From: Roseburia zhanii
Lineage (GTDB): Bacteria > Bacillota > Clostridia > Lachnospirales > Lachnospiraceae
Reading direction: 5' to 3'
Assembly (NCBI RefSeq): GCF_014287635.1
Contig: NZ_JACOPH010000007.1
Location: forward strand, 1 to 64,000
DNA length: 64,000 bases
Shown: positions 25,847-34,425 of the stretch, in pieces
Numbering within the stretch: the first letter of the stretch is position 1
Layout: each line of letters starts with the position of its first letter
Notes under the pieces: generated by a model
What the model saw: only the letters and a program-made list of their open reading frames with translations
Databases searched by the model: none
Told to the model about the DNA's origin: nothing
Program-made: the position numbers and the translations under genes

Positions 25847-27127
25847 ATGATCGATTTGAAATTTTTAAGAGAGAATCCTGAAATCGTAAGACAGAATATC
25901 AAAAATAAATTTCAGGAACAGAAACTGCCATTAGTAGACGAAGTGATCGAGTTAGACGAACAGTCGAGAAAGGCAAAACAGGAAGCAGATGCGCTTCGTG
26001 CAAACAGAAATGTCGTTTCCAAACAGATCGGAGCCTTAATGGGACAGGGCAAAAAAGACGAAGCCATGGCATTAAAAGAGCAGGTACAGAAAGATGCCAC
26101 ACGTTTAGCTGAATTAGAAGCACAGGAAAAAGAGTTACAGGAAAAAGTGACAAAGATCATGATGACCATTCCAAATATCATCGACCCATCTGTACCGATT
26201 GGTAAAGATGACAGCTGTAATGTGGAAATCGAGAAATTTGGTGAACCTGTGGTACCGGATTTTGAAATCCCATATCATACAGAGATCATGGAACGTTTTA
26301 ACGGTATCGACCTTGATGCAGCCGGAAAAGTAGCAGGTAATGGTTTCTATTACCTGATGGGAGATATTGCAAGATTACATTCAGCCGTTATTTCCTATGC
26401 CAGAGATTTTATGATCGACAGGGGCTTTACTTACTGTATTCCGCCTTATATGATCCGAAGCAACGTAGTAACCGGTGTTATGAGTTTTGATGAAATGGAT
26501 GCCATGATGTATAAGATCGAGGGAGAAGATCTTTATCTGATCGGAACTTCCGAACATTCCATGATCGGTAAATTTATCGATACGATCCATGAAGAAGAAA
26601 AACTGCCATATACACTCACAAGTTATTCTCCATGTTTCAGAAAAGAAAAAGGTGCCCATGGTATTGAAGAACGTGGTGTTTACCGTATCCATCAGTTTGA
26701 AAAACAGGAAATGATCGTTGTATGTAAGCCGGAGGAATCTAAAAAATGGTATGATGTTTTATGGAAGAATACCGTTGATCTGTTCCGCAGCTTAGATATT
26801 CCGGTTCGTACATTAGAGTGCTGTTCCGGAGATCTTGCAGATCTGAAAGTAAAATCCTGTGATGTAGAAGCATGGTCACCAAGACAGAAGAAGTATTTCG
26901 AGGTTGGAAGCTGTTCTAATTTAGGAGATGCACAGGCAAGACGTCTGAAGATCCGCGTAAAAGATAAAGACGGCAATAAGTATTTTGCGCATACATTAAA
27001 TAATACAGTAGTTGCACCGCCACGTATGCTGATCGCATTTTTAGAGAACAATTTAAATGCAGATGGAAGTGTTAACATTCCAAAGGCATTACAGCCATAT
27101 ATGGGTGGAAAGACCAAGATTGAGTAA
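25847..27127 (+). CDS. serS: Serine--tRNA ligase
   Basis: A 426-residue class II synthetase. The N-terminal two-helix coiled arm (about 30-110) grips the long variable arm of tRNA(Ser). The class II catalytic core has the motif 2 region FRKEKGAHGIEERGVYRIHQF and the motif 3 region ending APPRMLIAFLENN. The start at 25847 is chosen because GAGGG lies eight bases upstream; the longer frame reaches into the T-box terminator. A terminator follows at 27162. Confidence 0.97.
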   Translation: MIDLKFLRENPEIVRQNIKNKFQEQKLPLVDEVIELDEQSRKAKQEADALRANRNVVSKQIGALMGQGKKDEAMALKEQVQKDATRLAELEAQEKELQEKVTKIMMTIPNIIDPSVPIGKDDSCNVEIEKFGEPVVPDFEIPYHTEIMERFNGIDLDAAGKVAGNGFYYLMGDIARLHSAVISYARDFMIDRGFTYCIPPYMIRSNVVTGVMSFDEMDAMMYKIEGEDLYLIGTSEHSMIGKFIDTIHEEEKLPYTLTSYSPCFRKEKGAHGIEERGVYRIHQFEKQEMIVVCKPEESKKWYDVLWKNTVDLFRSLDIPVRTLECCSGDLADLKVKSCDVEAWSPRQKKYFEVGSCSNLGDAQARRLKIRVKDKDGNKYFAHTLNNTVVAPPRMLIAFLENNLNADGSVNIPKALQPYMGGKTKIE

Positions 27128-27161
27128 AGAAGAAGTAAATAAGTTATAATTAGAGATAAGG

Positions 27162-27197
27162 ACAGGGCTTTGTGCAGAGATGGTACAAAGCCCTGTT
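27162..27197 (+). terminator. Intrinsic terminator of serS
   Basis: ACAGGGCTTTGT pairs perfectly with ACAAAGCCCTGT; a short T-rich stretch follows. Confidence 0.75.
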
Positions 27198-27363
27198 TGT
27201 GAAATTGTCATATGCCATAGGAAAATCGCTGTGATTTTAAGATTAGGATTGTATTTTTTTTATTTTAGAATATAATAAAAATGTGATTATTAAACACACA
27301 TTTACAAATAATAATGTGATTTCTTTATGCTAAAATTACTATAAAAATGTGAGGACTGATTTT

Positions 27364-28704
27364 ATGGAACGATTTATTCTGAAAAAATTGTTGGACTGGA
27401 AAAATTCATCATACCGCAAACCATTGATACTAAAGGGTGTGCGGCAGGTAGGAAAGACATGGATTTTAAAAGAATTTGGTACACGTTACTATGAAAATAC
27501 CGCTTATTTTAACTTTGATGAAAATGAAGAATATAAACAGTTTTTTGAAACAACAAAAGATGTAGATCGTATCCTGCAAAATCTGATGCTTGCGAGCGGA
27601 CAGAAGATCGTACCGGAAAAGACACTCATTATCTTTGATGAGGTGCAGGATTGCCCAAATGTTATCAATTCTATGAAGTATTTTTGTGAAAATGCACCCC
27701 AGTATCATATTGCCTGTGCCGGCTCCCTGCTTGGAATAACATTAGCAAAGCCGTCCTCTTTTCCGGTGGGCAAGGTGAATTTTATGCAGATCGATCCGAT
27801 GACTTTTTCGGAATTTTTAATTGCGAACGGAGATCAGAACTTAGCCCAGTATTTAGAGAGCGTAAATGTTATCGAACCGATTCCGGATGCTTTTTTTAAT
27901 CCGCTATACGAAAAACTGAAAATGTATTATGTTACCGGCGGCATGCCGGAACCTGTGCTGATGTGGACAGAAGCACGAGATGTCCCTGCCATGCAGGAAG
28001 CATTGTCCGGTATTATTGATGCCTATGAGCGTGACTTCGCAAAACATCCGAATATTAGTGAATTTTCGAAGATCTCAATGATCTGGAAGTCAATTCCGTC
28101 CCAGTTAGCAAAAGAAAATAAGAAATTTATATACAAGGTTGTTAAGGAGGGGGCAAGGGCACGTGAATATGAAGATGCGCTACAGTGGTTAGTCGATGCC
28201 CGTCTTGTGCATAAAATCTATCGAAGTTCAGCTCCTAATCTGCCAATCGCAGCTTATGATGATCTTCTGGCATTTAAGATTTATCTTGTTGATGTCGGGA
28301 TTTTGCGTCGTTTGGCACAATTAGCACCTACAGCTTTTGGAGAAGGGAATCGTTTGTTTACGGAGTTTAAAGGTGCACTGACTGAGAATTTTGTGTTACA
28401 GACATTGATCACACAGTTTGAAGTAGTTCCGAGATACTGGTCTAAGAGCAATCCTCCATATGAGGTGGATTTCCTGATCCAGCGGGAAAATGATATTTTT
28501 CCTATTGAGGTGAAATCGGAAGCAAATACATCAAGTAAAAGTCTTAAGAAATTCAAGGAACTTTTTCCAGATAAAGTCAAACTTCGTGTGAGATTTTCGT
28601 TAGACAATCTAAAGTTAGACAACGATCTGCTAAATATTCCATTATTTATGGCAGATCAGACAGACAGGTTGATCGGACTGGCATTAGAAAATTTACAAGG
28701 CTAA
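27364..28704 (+). CDS. AAA+ ATPase with DUF4143 domain
   Basis: A 446-residue protein. Walker A is GVRQVGKT and Walker B is LIIFDEVQ in the N-terminal AAA_14 domain. The C-terminal DUF4143 region has the PD-(D/E)XK-like pattern EVDFLIQREN followed by IEVKSE. Start at 27364, supported by GAGGA eight bases upstream; a GTG fifteen bases earlier is possible. The family is common and mobile in gut bacteria, and its function is not settled. It is monocistronic, and its stop overlaps by four bases the end of the convergent MATE gene. Confidence 0.88.
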   Translation: MERFILKKLLDWKNSSYRKPLILKGVRQVGKTWILKEFGTRYYENTAYFNFDENEEYKQFFETTKDVDRILQNLMLASGQKIVPEKTLIIFDEVQDCPNVINSMKYFCENAPQYHIACAGSLLGITLAKPSSFPVGKVNFMQIDPMTFSEFLIANGDQNLAQYLESVNVIEPIPDAFFNPLYEKLKMYYVTGGMPEPVLMWTEARDVPAMQEALSGIIDAYERDFAKHPNISEFSKISMIWKSIPSQLAKENKKFIYKVVKEGARAREYEDALQWLVDARLVHKIYRSSAPNLPIAAYDDLLAFKIYLVDVGILRRLAQLAPTAFGEGNRLFTEFKGALTENFVLQTLITQFEVVPRYWSKSNPPYEVDFLIQRENDIFPIEVKSEANTSSKSLKKFKELFPDKVKLRVRFSLDNLKLDNDLLNIPLFMADQTDRLIGLALENLQG

Positions 28705-30023
28705 CCTGCCATGGATTTTTTCATATAAACCAGCCCTGTAATATCCGCAAGCACCCACCCGATCGGAATAGACATCCAGATCCCGATCTCAGAATGCATC
28801 AAAGCAGCCAACAGATAGGCAAGCAGTACCCGGATGCCGAGAGAAATGACTGTTAAGATCACAGACATTTCTGCCATGCAGACCGCACGATAATAACCAT
28901 ACAGCAAAAACAGACAGCCGATACCACAGTAAAAAGCACCTTCGATACGCAGATAAGAAATGCCGGCAGCAATCACTTCGGTTTCTTCCGGTAAAACAAA
29001 AATATGCATCAGATTTTTTGCAAAGAAAAAGACAACGATCGAAATACAGATGCAGAACGAAATACTGATAGCAAATGCCTGACGGGTTCCCTTTTTGATC
29101 CGGTCATACTGCTTTGCACCATAATTCTGGGCAATGAAAGTAGAATAGGCGTTGCCAAAATCCTGTGCCGGAAGATAGGCAATCGTATCGATCTTGACTG
29201 CGGCAGCAAAGGCAGCCATGATGGCAGGTCCAAAGCTGTTGACAAGTCCCTGCACCATTAAAATACCAAAGTTCATCACTGACTGCTGGATACAGGTCAG
29301 CGAGGACAGGTTGAGGATCTCTTTTAGTATCTGTTTGTCGTAATGCAGTTCTTTTTTAGACGGCAGAAGGTTTTTACAGCGGAAAATGGTATATAACAAA
29401 ATACCGATAGCAGATACATATTGTGCCAAAACGGTAGCAACAGCGGCACCTTTGATCCCCCATGGAAAAACTGCAATAAACAGCAGGTCTAAGCTGATAT
29501 TTAATACAGTAGAAACAGCAAGAAAGACCAGAGGAACAACGGAATTTCCAAGTGCACGCAGCAGACAGGAAAAAAAGTTGTAGAGCGAAGTTGCAATGAT
29601 CCCGGCAAAAATGATCAATAAATACTCTTTCATAGGCTGTAAGATCGCAGAAGGCACCCTCAGAAATGCAAGGATCAGATCGATGCCGATGTATACAAGG
29701 ATATTTAAGATCAATGTGACAGCAAAGATCAGAAGAAATGCATGACAGATGGCAAACTTTTTAGCTGTGTCATCTTTTTTTCCATGATAAATAGAAATGA
29801 CTGCCCCTGCTCCCATGCAAAGACCAAGAAAAATGGAACAGAGAAACGTCATCAATGTATATGCGGAGCCGACAGCGGCAAGGGCATCTTTTCCTAATAT
29901 CCTTCCAACGATCAAAGTATCTGCAAGATTGTAGCACTGCTGCAGCAGATTTCCTGCGATCATCGGGAGGGCAAATAAAAGAAGGGAACATGAAATGTTT
30001 CCCTTTGTTAAGTCACGATACAT
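28701..30023 (-). CDS. MATE-family multidrug/organic-cation exporter
   Basis: A 440-residue membrane protein of about twelve helices in two halves. It starts MYRDLTKGNISCSLLLFALP and includes AGNLLQQCYNLADTLIVGR, the MatE family entry segment. It exports cationic drugs or metabolites using an ion gradient. The start at 30023 is preferred to 30038 because GAGGTTAG lies properly before it. The substrate is unknown. No regulator is adjacent. Confidence 0.9.
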   Translation of the reverse strand: MYRDLTKGNISCSLLLFALPMIAGNLLQQCYNLADTLIVGRILGKDALAAVGSAYTLMTFLCSIFLGLCMGAGAVISIYHGKKDDTAKKFAICHAFLLIFAVTLILNILVYIGIDLILAFLRVPSAILQPMKEYLLIIFAGIIATSLYNFFSCLLRALGNSVVPLVFLAVSTVLNISLDLLFIAVFPWGIKGAAVATVLAQYVSAIGILLYTIFRCKNLLPSKKELHYDKQILKEILNLSSLTCIQQSVMNFGILMVQGLVNSFGPAIMAAFAAAVKIDTIAYLPAQDFGNAYSTFIAQNYGAKQYDRIKKGTRQAFAISISFCICISIVVFFFAKNLMHIFVLPEETEVIAAGISYLRIEGAFYCGIGCLFLLYGYYRAVCMAEMSVILTVISLGIRVLLAYLLAALMHSEIGIWMSIPIGWVLADITGLVYMKKSMAG

Positions 30024-30175
30024 AAAATCTAACCTCATTTCGTTTGGTATCAGGGGGGTAAAATAATCCTGAAAATCCTAAGATCACGTTCTGGCATACT
30101 CCAAGCAGCAAGTGCCGGGAACTGCGTGAACAGTAACATCATATACTCATTAAGCGAATATGGCAATACCACATA

Positions 30176-30205
30176 TTGACGTATATCCGGGAAAAATGGT
30201 AATAT
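30176..30205 (+). promoter_or_regulatory. Possible promoter of the hybrid kinase gene
   Basis: TTGACG (30176-30181), 18 bp spacer, TAATAT (30200-30205). Confidence 0.5.
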
Positions 30206-30234
30206 AGCACTATCTAGATGAGGGTACGAAAGAG

Positions 30235-33021
30235 GTGTATTCTATTAACAGGATGAAATATTTTCAACGGGCAGCATGGCTGATCTTAGCGATACAGATC
30301 ATTATGCTGGTACTCGAATTATGGGCATTTCAAATTGAAGATATGACGCTGTCAAAGGGAACACAGGATGCATTTGATGATGGCTGGGTGATGATGCGTG
30401 AAGATGGCACGAGAGAGGATCTGCATACCTTACCATATATAGGAAAGAGCAAAGCGGGAGAAACTGTCGTATTAGAAAATACGATTCCGCAAGAGTATAA
30501 AGGCCAGACACTTTATTTTTTATCAGCAGATAAACAGCTGCGGGTATGGATCGATGACAGGGAAGTATATGAATTTGGGATGACAGACAAGCGGCTGTTC
30601 GGACATACACCGGGAAGTATTGTCAATTTTATCGACATTCCGACAGATATGAAACAGGGGAATATCAGGATCGAAATGGTATCGCCATATGCAGATTATG
30701 CAGCTGTGGTCACAAAAATGACGATCGCAGACAGAGATATTGCGATCATGGGACTTCTTAAAAGTAATCTGCTGAATATTGTATTCTGCGTGCTGATACT
30801 GATATCAGCGATCATCTTGATCCTGCTTGCAGTCGTTGAAAAAATTTCCGGACAGGGTACGCAGGGGCTGGTCTATTTAAGTCTGTACTGTCTGGATGCG
30901 GCATTTTATTATTTTATAGAAACAAAGATCTTAAGTATTTTTTATGGCAACCAGACCTTGTATTCCATGCTGGTATTCATGTGTCTGATGTTAATGCCAT
31001 TATTTCTGATGCTGTATTATGAACGGAGCCGCATGGGAGAATATAACCGCCGTTACCAGCTTTTGCTGATGGTCATCTGTGCAAATATTTTTATACAGCT
31101 TATCTTACAGGCATTTGATATCTTTGATTTTATGGAAATGGTGTCCGTTTCACATGTGCTGGTATTTCTGACAAGCGTTTTTATCGTTGCCAGCTTTTTA
31201 GAGGCATCGAAGAAGACGAATGGAGTCAGGCTGCGTTTAGAGATATTTGCGTTATTCTGCATGATCGCAGGCAGTATCATGGATATTATACGGAGTTATC
31301 TGTTTAAAGTCGGGGATATGGGTAAGTACGGAAGGATGGCAACAGCCATTTTCTCGATCACTATGGTGATCGTCCATATCGTTGCACTTTCTAAAAATTA
31401 TGCGTCCAGTGTGGAAGAACGGGCAGCCGCAAAAGGCAGATTTTTAGCACATATGTCACATGAGATCCGTACACCGATCCATGCGGTACTCGGCATGGAT
31501 GAGATGATCTTACGGGAAAGCGGTGAACCTTTTATACGGGAATATGCAGCCGATATTTACAGTGCAGGACAGACACTGTTGTCACTTGTGAATGATATCT
31601 TAGATTTCTCTAAGATCGAGTCAGGGAAGATGGAACTTGTCATGGCAGATTATGATCTCTGTAGTGTGATCCATGACCTTGTCAATATGATCTTTATGCG
31701 GGCACAGGAAAAAGGCTTGGAGTTTAGCGTATCTGTGGAGGCAGATCTCCCATCGGGATTGAGAGGGGATGATGTACGTCTGCGTCAGATTTTGTCGAAT
31801 CTTTTGACAAATGCAGTGAAATATACCAATGAAGGAAGTGTGCATTTATCCGTAAGTGGTGTGCGGGACGCAGAAGATGTGATCCTGCATTTTGAAGTAG
31901 TAGATACCGGAATCGGAATTAAGAAAGAAGATATTCCGAAGCTGTTTGAAGAATTTGAACGGATTGAGGAAAAAAGGAACCGGAGCATTGAGGGTACAGG
32001 GCTTGGAATGAATATCACGACGCAGCTTTTACATATGATGGGCAGCCGGCTTTGCGTGGAGAGCGTTTATGCAAAAGGCTCAAAGTTTTCCTTTGACCTG
32101 CGTCAGCAGGTGGTAAACGAGAACGTTGTCGGTAATTTCAAGGAGCGTGTCGAACAGATCCGTGATCATGTGCATGAAGCCGGATTTTATGCACCGGATG
32201 CAAAGGTTCTGATCGTAGATGATAATGAAATCAATAGGAAAGTGATCCATAATCTGCTCAAACAAAATCGGGTACAAGTATTTGAGGCAGAAAGCGGTCA
32301 GGAATGTCTGGATATGGTCAGACAACAGTCTTTCGACCTGATCTTTTTAGATCATATGATGCCGGAAATGGACGGAGTCGAAACATTACACCGTATGAGG
32401 AATACAGACGACTATCCATGTAAATATACACCGGTGATCGTACTGACTGCAAATGCAGTTGCAGGAGCAAAAGAAAATTATCTGAAAGAAGGATTTGATG
32501 ATTTCCTTTCAAAACCGGTCATACCGGGCAAGCTGGAAAATATGATCTTTACATGGCTGCCAGAGGAATTGCTGCAGGATACGTTGCCGGAAGAAGATAT
32601 ATCATGGGAAGAAGAATTAGGGCGTTCAGAGCTAGAGGATCTTCCGGTTGTAGATGGCATTGACTGGAATTATACATGGCTGCATTTGTCAGATATGGAA
32701 TTGTTAGAATATACGGTCGGGGAATTTTATCTGATGATCGAAGAATCGGCAGAAGAATTAGAAAATTTATATCAGAAGATCGATGAAGATGACGGACTTG
32801 CGGCATATCGTGTGAAAGCACATGGCATGAAAAGTTCGGCGGCACTGATCGGTGCAGTCCCATTAGCCGGAATGGCAAAAATTTTGGAATTTGCAGCAAA
32901 AGAACATAATGTTGAGAAAATTCGCACACTAACGCCTGCATTTTTAGAAGAATGGAGAAGTTACAAAAATAAATTAAAGAATTTTGTGATATTAAAAGAG
33001 GAAGAAAGGACAGGGAGGTAA
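30235..33021 (+). CDS. Hybrid sensor histidine kinase with receiver and HPt domains
   Basis: A 928-residue membrane kinase. One helix (about 12-30), an extracytoplasmic beta-rich domain (about 40-175) and about seven more helices (about 180-390) form a 7TM-DISM-like sensor. Then come HisKA with MSHEIRTP (phospho-His409), HATPase_c (NLLTNAVKYT, DTGIGI, GTGLGM), a receiver with LIFLDHMMPEMDG (Asp706) and a C-terminal HPt (AHGMKSSAALIG, His863). The full phosphorelay lies in one chain, but no output regulator follows. The start is GTG at 30235; an ATG at 30253 is possible. A receiver-domain scrap lies just downstream. Confidence 0.92.
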   Translation: MYSINRMKYFQRAAWLILAIQIIMLVLELWAFQIEDMTLSKGTQDAFDDGWVMMREDGTREDLHTLPYIGKSKAGETVVLENTIPQEYKGQTLYFLSADKQLRVWIDDREVYEFGMTDKRLFGHTPGSIVNFIDIPTDMKQGNIRIEMVSPYADYAAVVTKMTIADRDIAIMGLLKSNLLNIVFCVLILISAIILILLAVVEKISGQGTQGLVYLSLYCLDAAFYYFIETKILSIFYGNQTLYSMLVFMCLMLMPLFLMLYYERSRMGEYNRRYQLLLMVICANIFIQLILQAFDIFDFMEMVSVSHVLVFLTSVFIVASFLEASKKTNGVRLRLEIFALFCMIAGSIMDIIRSYLFKVGDMGKYGRMATAIFSITMVIVHIVALSKNYASSVEERAAAKGRFLAHMSHEIRTPIHAVLGMDEMILRESGEPFIREYAADIYSAGQTLLSLVNDILDFSKIESGKMELVMADYDLCSVIHDLVNMIFMRAQEKGLEFSVSVEADLPSGLRGDDVRLRQILSNLLTNAVKYTNEGSVHLSVSGVRDAEDVILHFEVVDTGIGIKKEDIPKLFEEFERIEEKRNRSIEGTGLGMNITTQLLHMMGSRLCVESVYAKGSKFSFDLRQQVVNENVVGNFKERVEQIRDHVHEAGFYAPDAKVLIVDDNEINRKVIHNLLKQNRVQVFEAESGQECLDMVRQQSFDLIFLDHMMPEMDGVETLHRMRNTDDYPCKYTPVIVLTANAVAGAKENYLKEGFDDFLSKPVIPGKLENMIFTWLPEELLQDTLPEEDISWEEELGRSELEDLPVVDGIDWNYTWLHLSDMELLEYTVGEFYLMIEESAEELENLYQKIDEDDGLAAYRVKAHGMKSSAALIGAVPLAGMAKILEFAAKEHNVEKIRTLTPAFLEEWRSYKNKLKNFVILKEEERTGR

Positions 33022-33029
33022 TCAAAAAT

Positions 33030-33104
33030 CTGCATCCGGCAGGGTATCTTATGAAGCCGCCTGTGAAAGATAAATTATTAGCAGAGATCAGGCGGCTGCT
33101 CTGA
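33030..33104 (+). pseudogene. Remnant of the C-terminal end of a receiver domain
   Basis: In the +1 frame relative to the kinase, starting nine bases after its stop, the translation contains HPAGYLMKPPVKDKLLAEI and stops after RRLL. This is the end of a CheY-like receiver, with the conserved Lys-Pro and the last helix. There is no start codon or upstream receiver body, so it is a scrap of a lost regulator or of an earlier second receiver of the kinase. Confidence 0.6.
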
Positions 33105-33165
33105 TCCATGTATATATTTTCTACCTTAAGGAATAAATTTACATTTATTTTGTTTACATTTTCGG

Positions 33166-33194
33166 TTGAAAAACTTCTTATAGTATGGTAGAAT
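33166..33194 (+). promoter_or_regulatory. Promoter of carAB
   Basis: TTGAAA (33166-33171), 17 bp spacer, TAGAAT (33189-33194). The 150-base leader has a long T-run near 33257 but no matching hairpin and no recognisable PyrR site. Confidence 0.65.
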
Positions 33195-33354
33195 TTTTTA
33201 GATTTAAGTACAGCAGAACAGAATATAAGAAACCGAAGAAGGAAAAAAGCGAAGTCTTTTTTTTTTGCCAACACAGAACAAATATTCGAATTTTTTTACG
33301 GCAAACCACTTCTTTTGGGCAGTTAAGAAAACCACGAAAGGACAGGGCAAAACC

Positions 33355-34425
33355 ATGAAAGCATTTTTAATACTCGAAGATGGGAATGTATTTGAGGGAA
33401 GCAGCATTGGTGCAGAAAGAGAAGTCATCAGCGAGATCGTATTTAATACATCCATGACAGGATATTTAGAGGTACTGACAGATCCGTCTTATGCGGGACA
33501 GGCAGTTGTTATGACATATCCACTCATTGGAAATTATGGTATCACGCCGGATATGGAGTCAAAACGTCCATGGCCGGATGGATATATCGTTCGTGAATTA
33601 TCCAGAATGCCGAGTAATTTCCGTTGTGAGGGAAGTATTCAGGACTTTTTGAAAAAGTATGATATTCCGGGAATCGCAGGAATTGATACAAGAGCATTGA
33701 CGAAGATTCTTCGTGAGAAGGGTACCATGAATGGTATGATCACGACGGATGAAAATTATAATATAGAAGAAATCATTCCCAGATTACAAGCATATACCAC
33801 AGGAAATGTTGTAGATAAAGTGACCTGTGATACAGTCAGAGTATTAGAAGGCAAAGGAAAAAAAGTTGCATTATTAGATTTAGGTGCAAAGAACAATATT
33901 GCCCAGTCATTAAATAAACGGGGATGTCAGGTGACGATTTATCCGGCACATACTCCGGCAGAAGAAATTTTAGCAGCAAAACCAGATGGGATCATGTTAA
34001 GCAACGGACCGGGAGATCCAAAAGAATGTACAGCGATCATCGAGGAGATCAAAAAGCTGTATGCTTCTGATACACCGATCTTTGCAATCTGCTTAGGACA
34101 TCAGTTAATGGCACTTGCAAATGGTGCAGATACCCATAAGATGAAATACGGACATCGTGGAGGAAACCACCCGGTGAAAGATCTAAAGACCGGCCGCGTC
34201 TATATTTCTTCGCAGAATCATGGATATGTGGTAGATACCGATACTTTAGATGAGAAGATCGCAAAACCGGCATTTGTCAATGTCAATGACGGTACAAATG
34301 AAGGACTTGAATATGTCGGAAAAAATATCTTCACCGTACAGTTCCATCCGGAAGCGTGTCCGGGACCACAGGACAGTGCATATTTGTTTGACAGATTTAT
34401 CGAAATGATGGGAGGAATAAAATAA
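33355..34425 (+). CDS. carA: Carbamoyl-phosphate synthase small subunit
   Basis: A 356-residue glutamine amidotransferase that passes ammonia to CarB for pyrimidine and arginine synthesis. The class I triad is visible: Cys246 in AICLGHQLM and the His and Glu in VQFHPEACPGP. The start at 33355 begins MKAFLILEDGNVFEGSSIG; the upstream in-frame extension is T-rich leader. The stop overlaps the carB start by one base. Confidence 0.97.
   Translation: MKAFLILEDGNVFEGSSIGAEREVISEIVFNTSMTGYLEVLTDPSYAGQAVVMTYPLIGNYGITPDMESKRPWPDGYIVRELSRMPSNFRCEGSIQDFLKKYDIPGIAGIDTRALTKILREKGTMNGMITTDENYNIEEIIPRLQAYTTGNVVDKVTCDTVRVLEGKGKKVALLDLGAKNNIAQSLNKRGCQVTIYPAHTPAEEILAAKPDGIMLSNGPGDPKECTAIIEEIKKLYASDTPIFAICLGHQLMALANGADTHKMKYGHRGGNHPVKDLKTGRVYISSQNHGYVVDTDTLDEKIAKPAFVNVNDGTNEGLEYVGKNIFTVQFHPEACPGPQDSAYLFDRFIEMMGGIK

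Noticed and set aside
33250..33270. Long T-run in the carAB leader as a terminator or PyrR attenuator
   Set aside because: No stem precedes the run and I see no PyrR-binding consensus.
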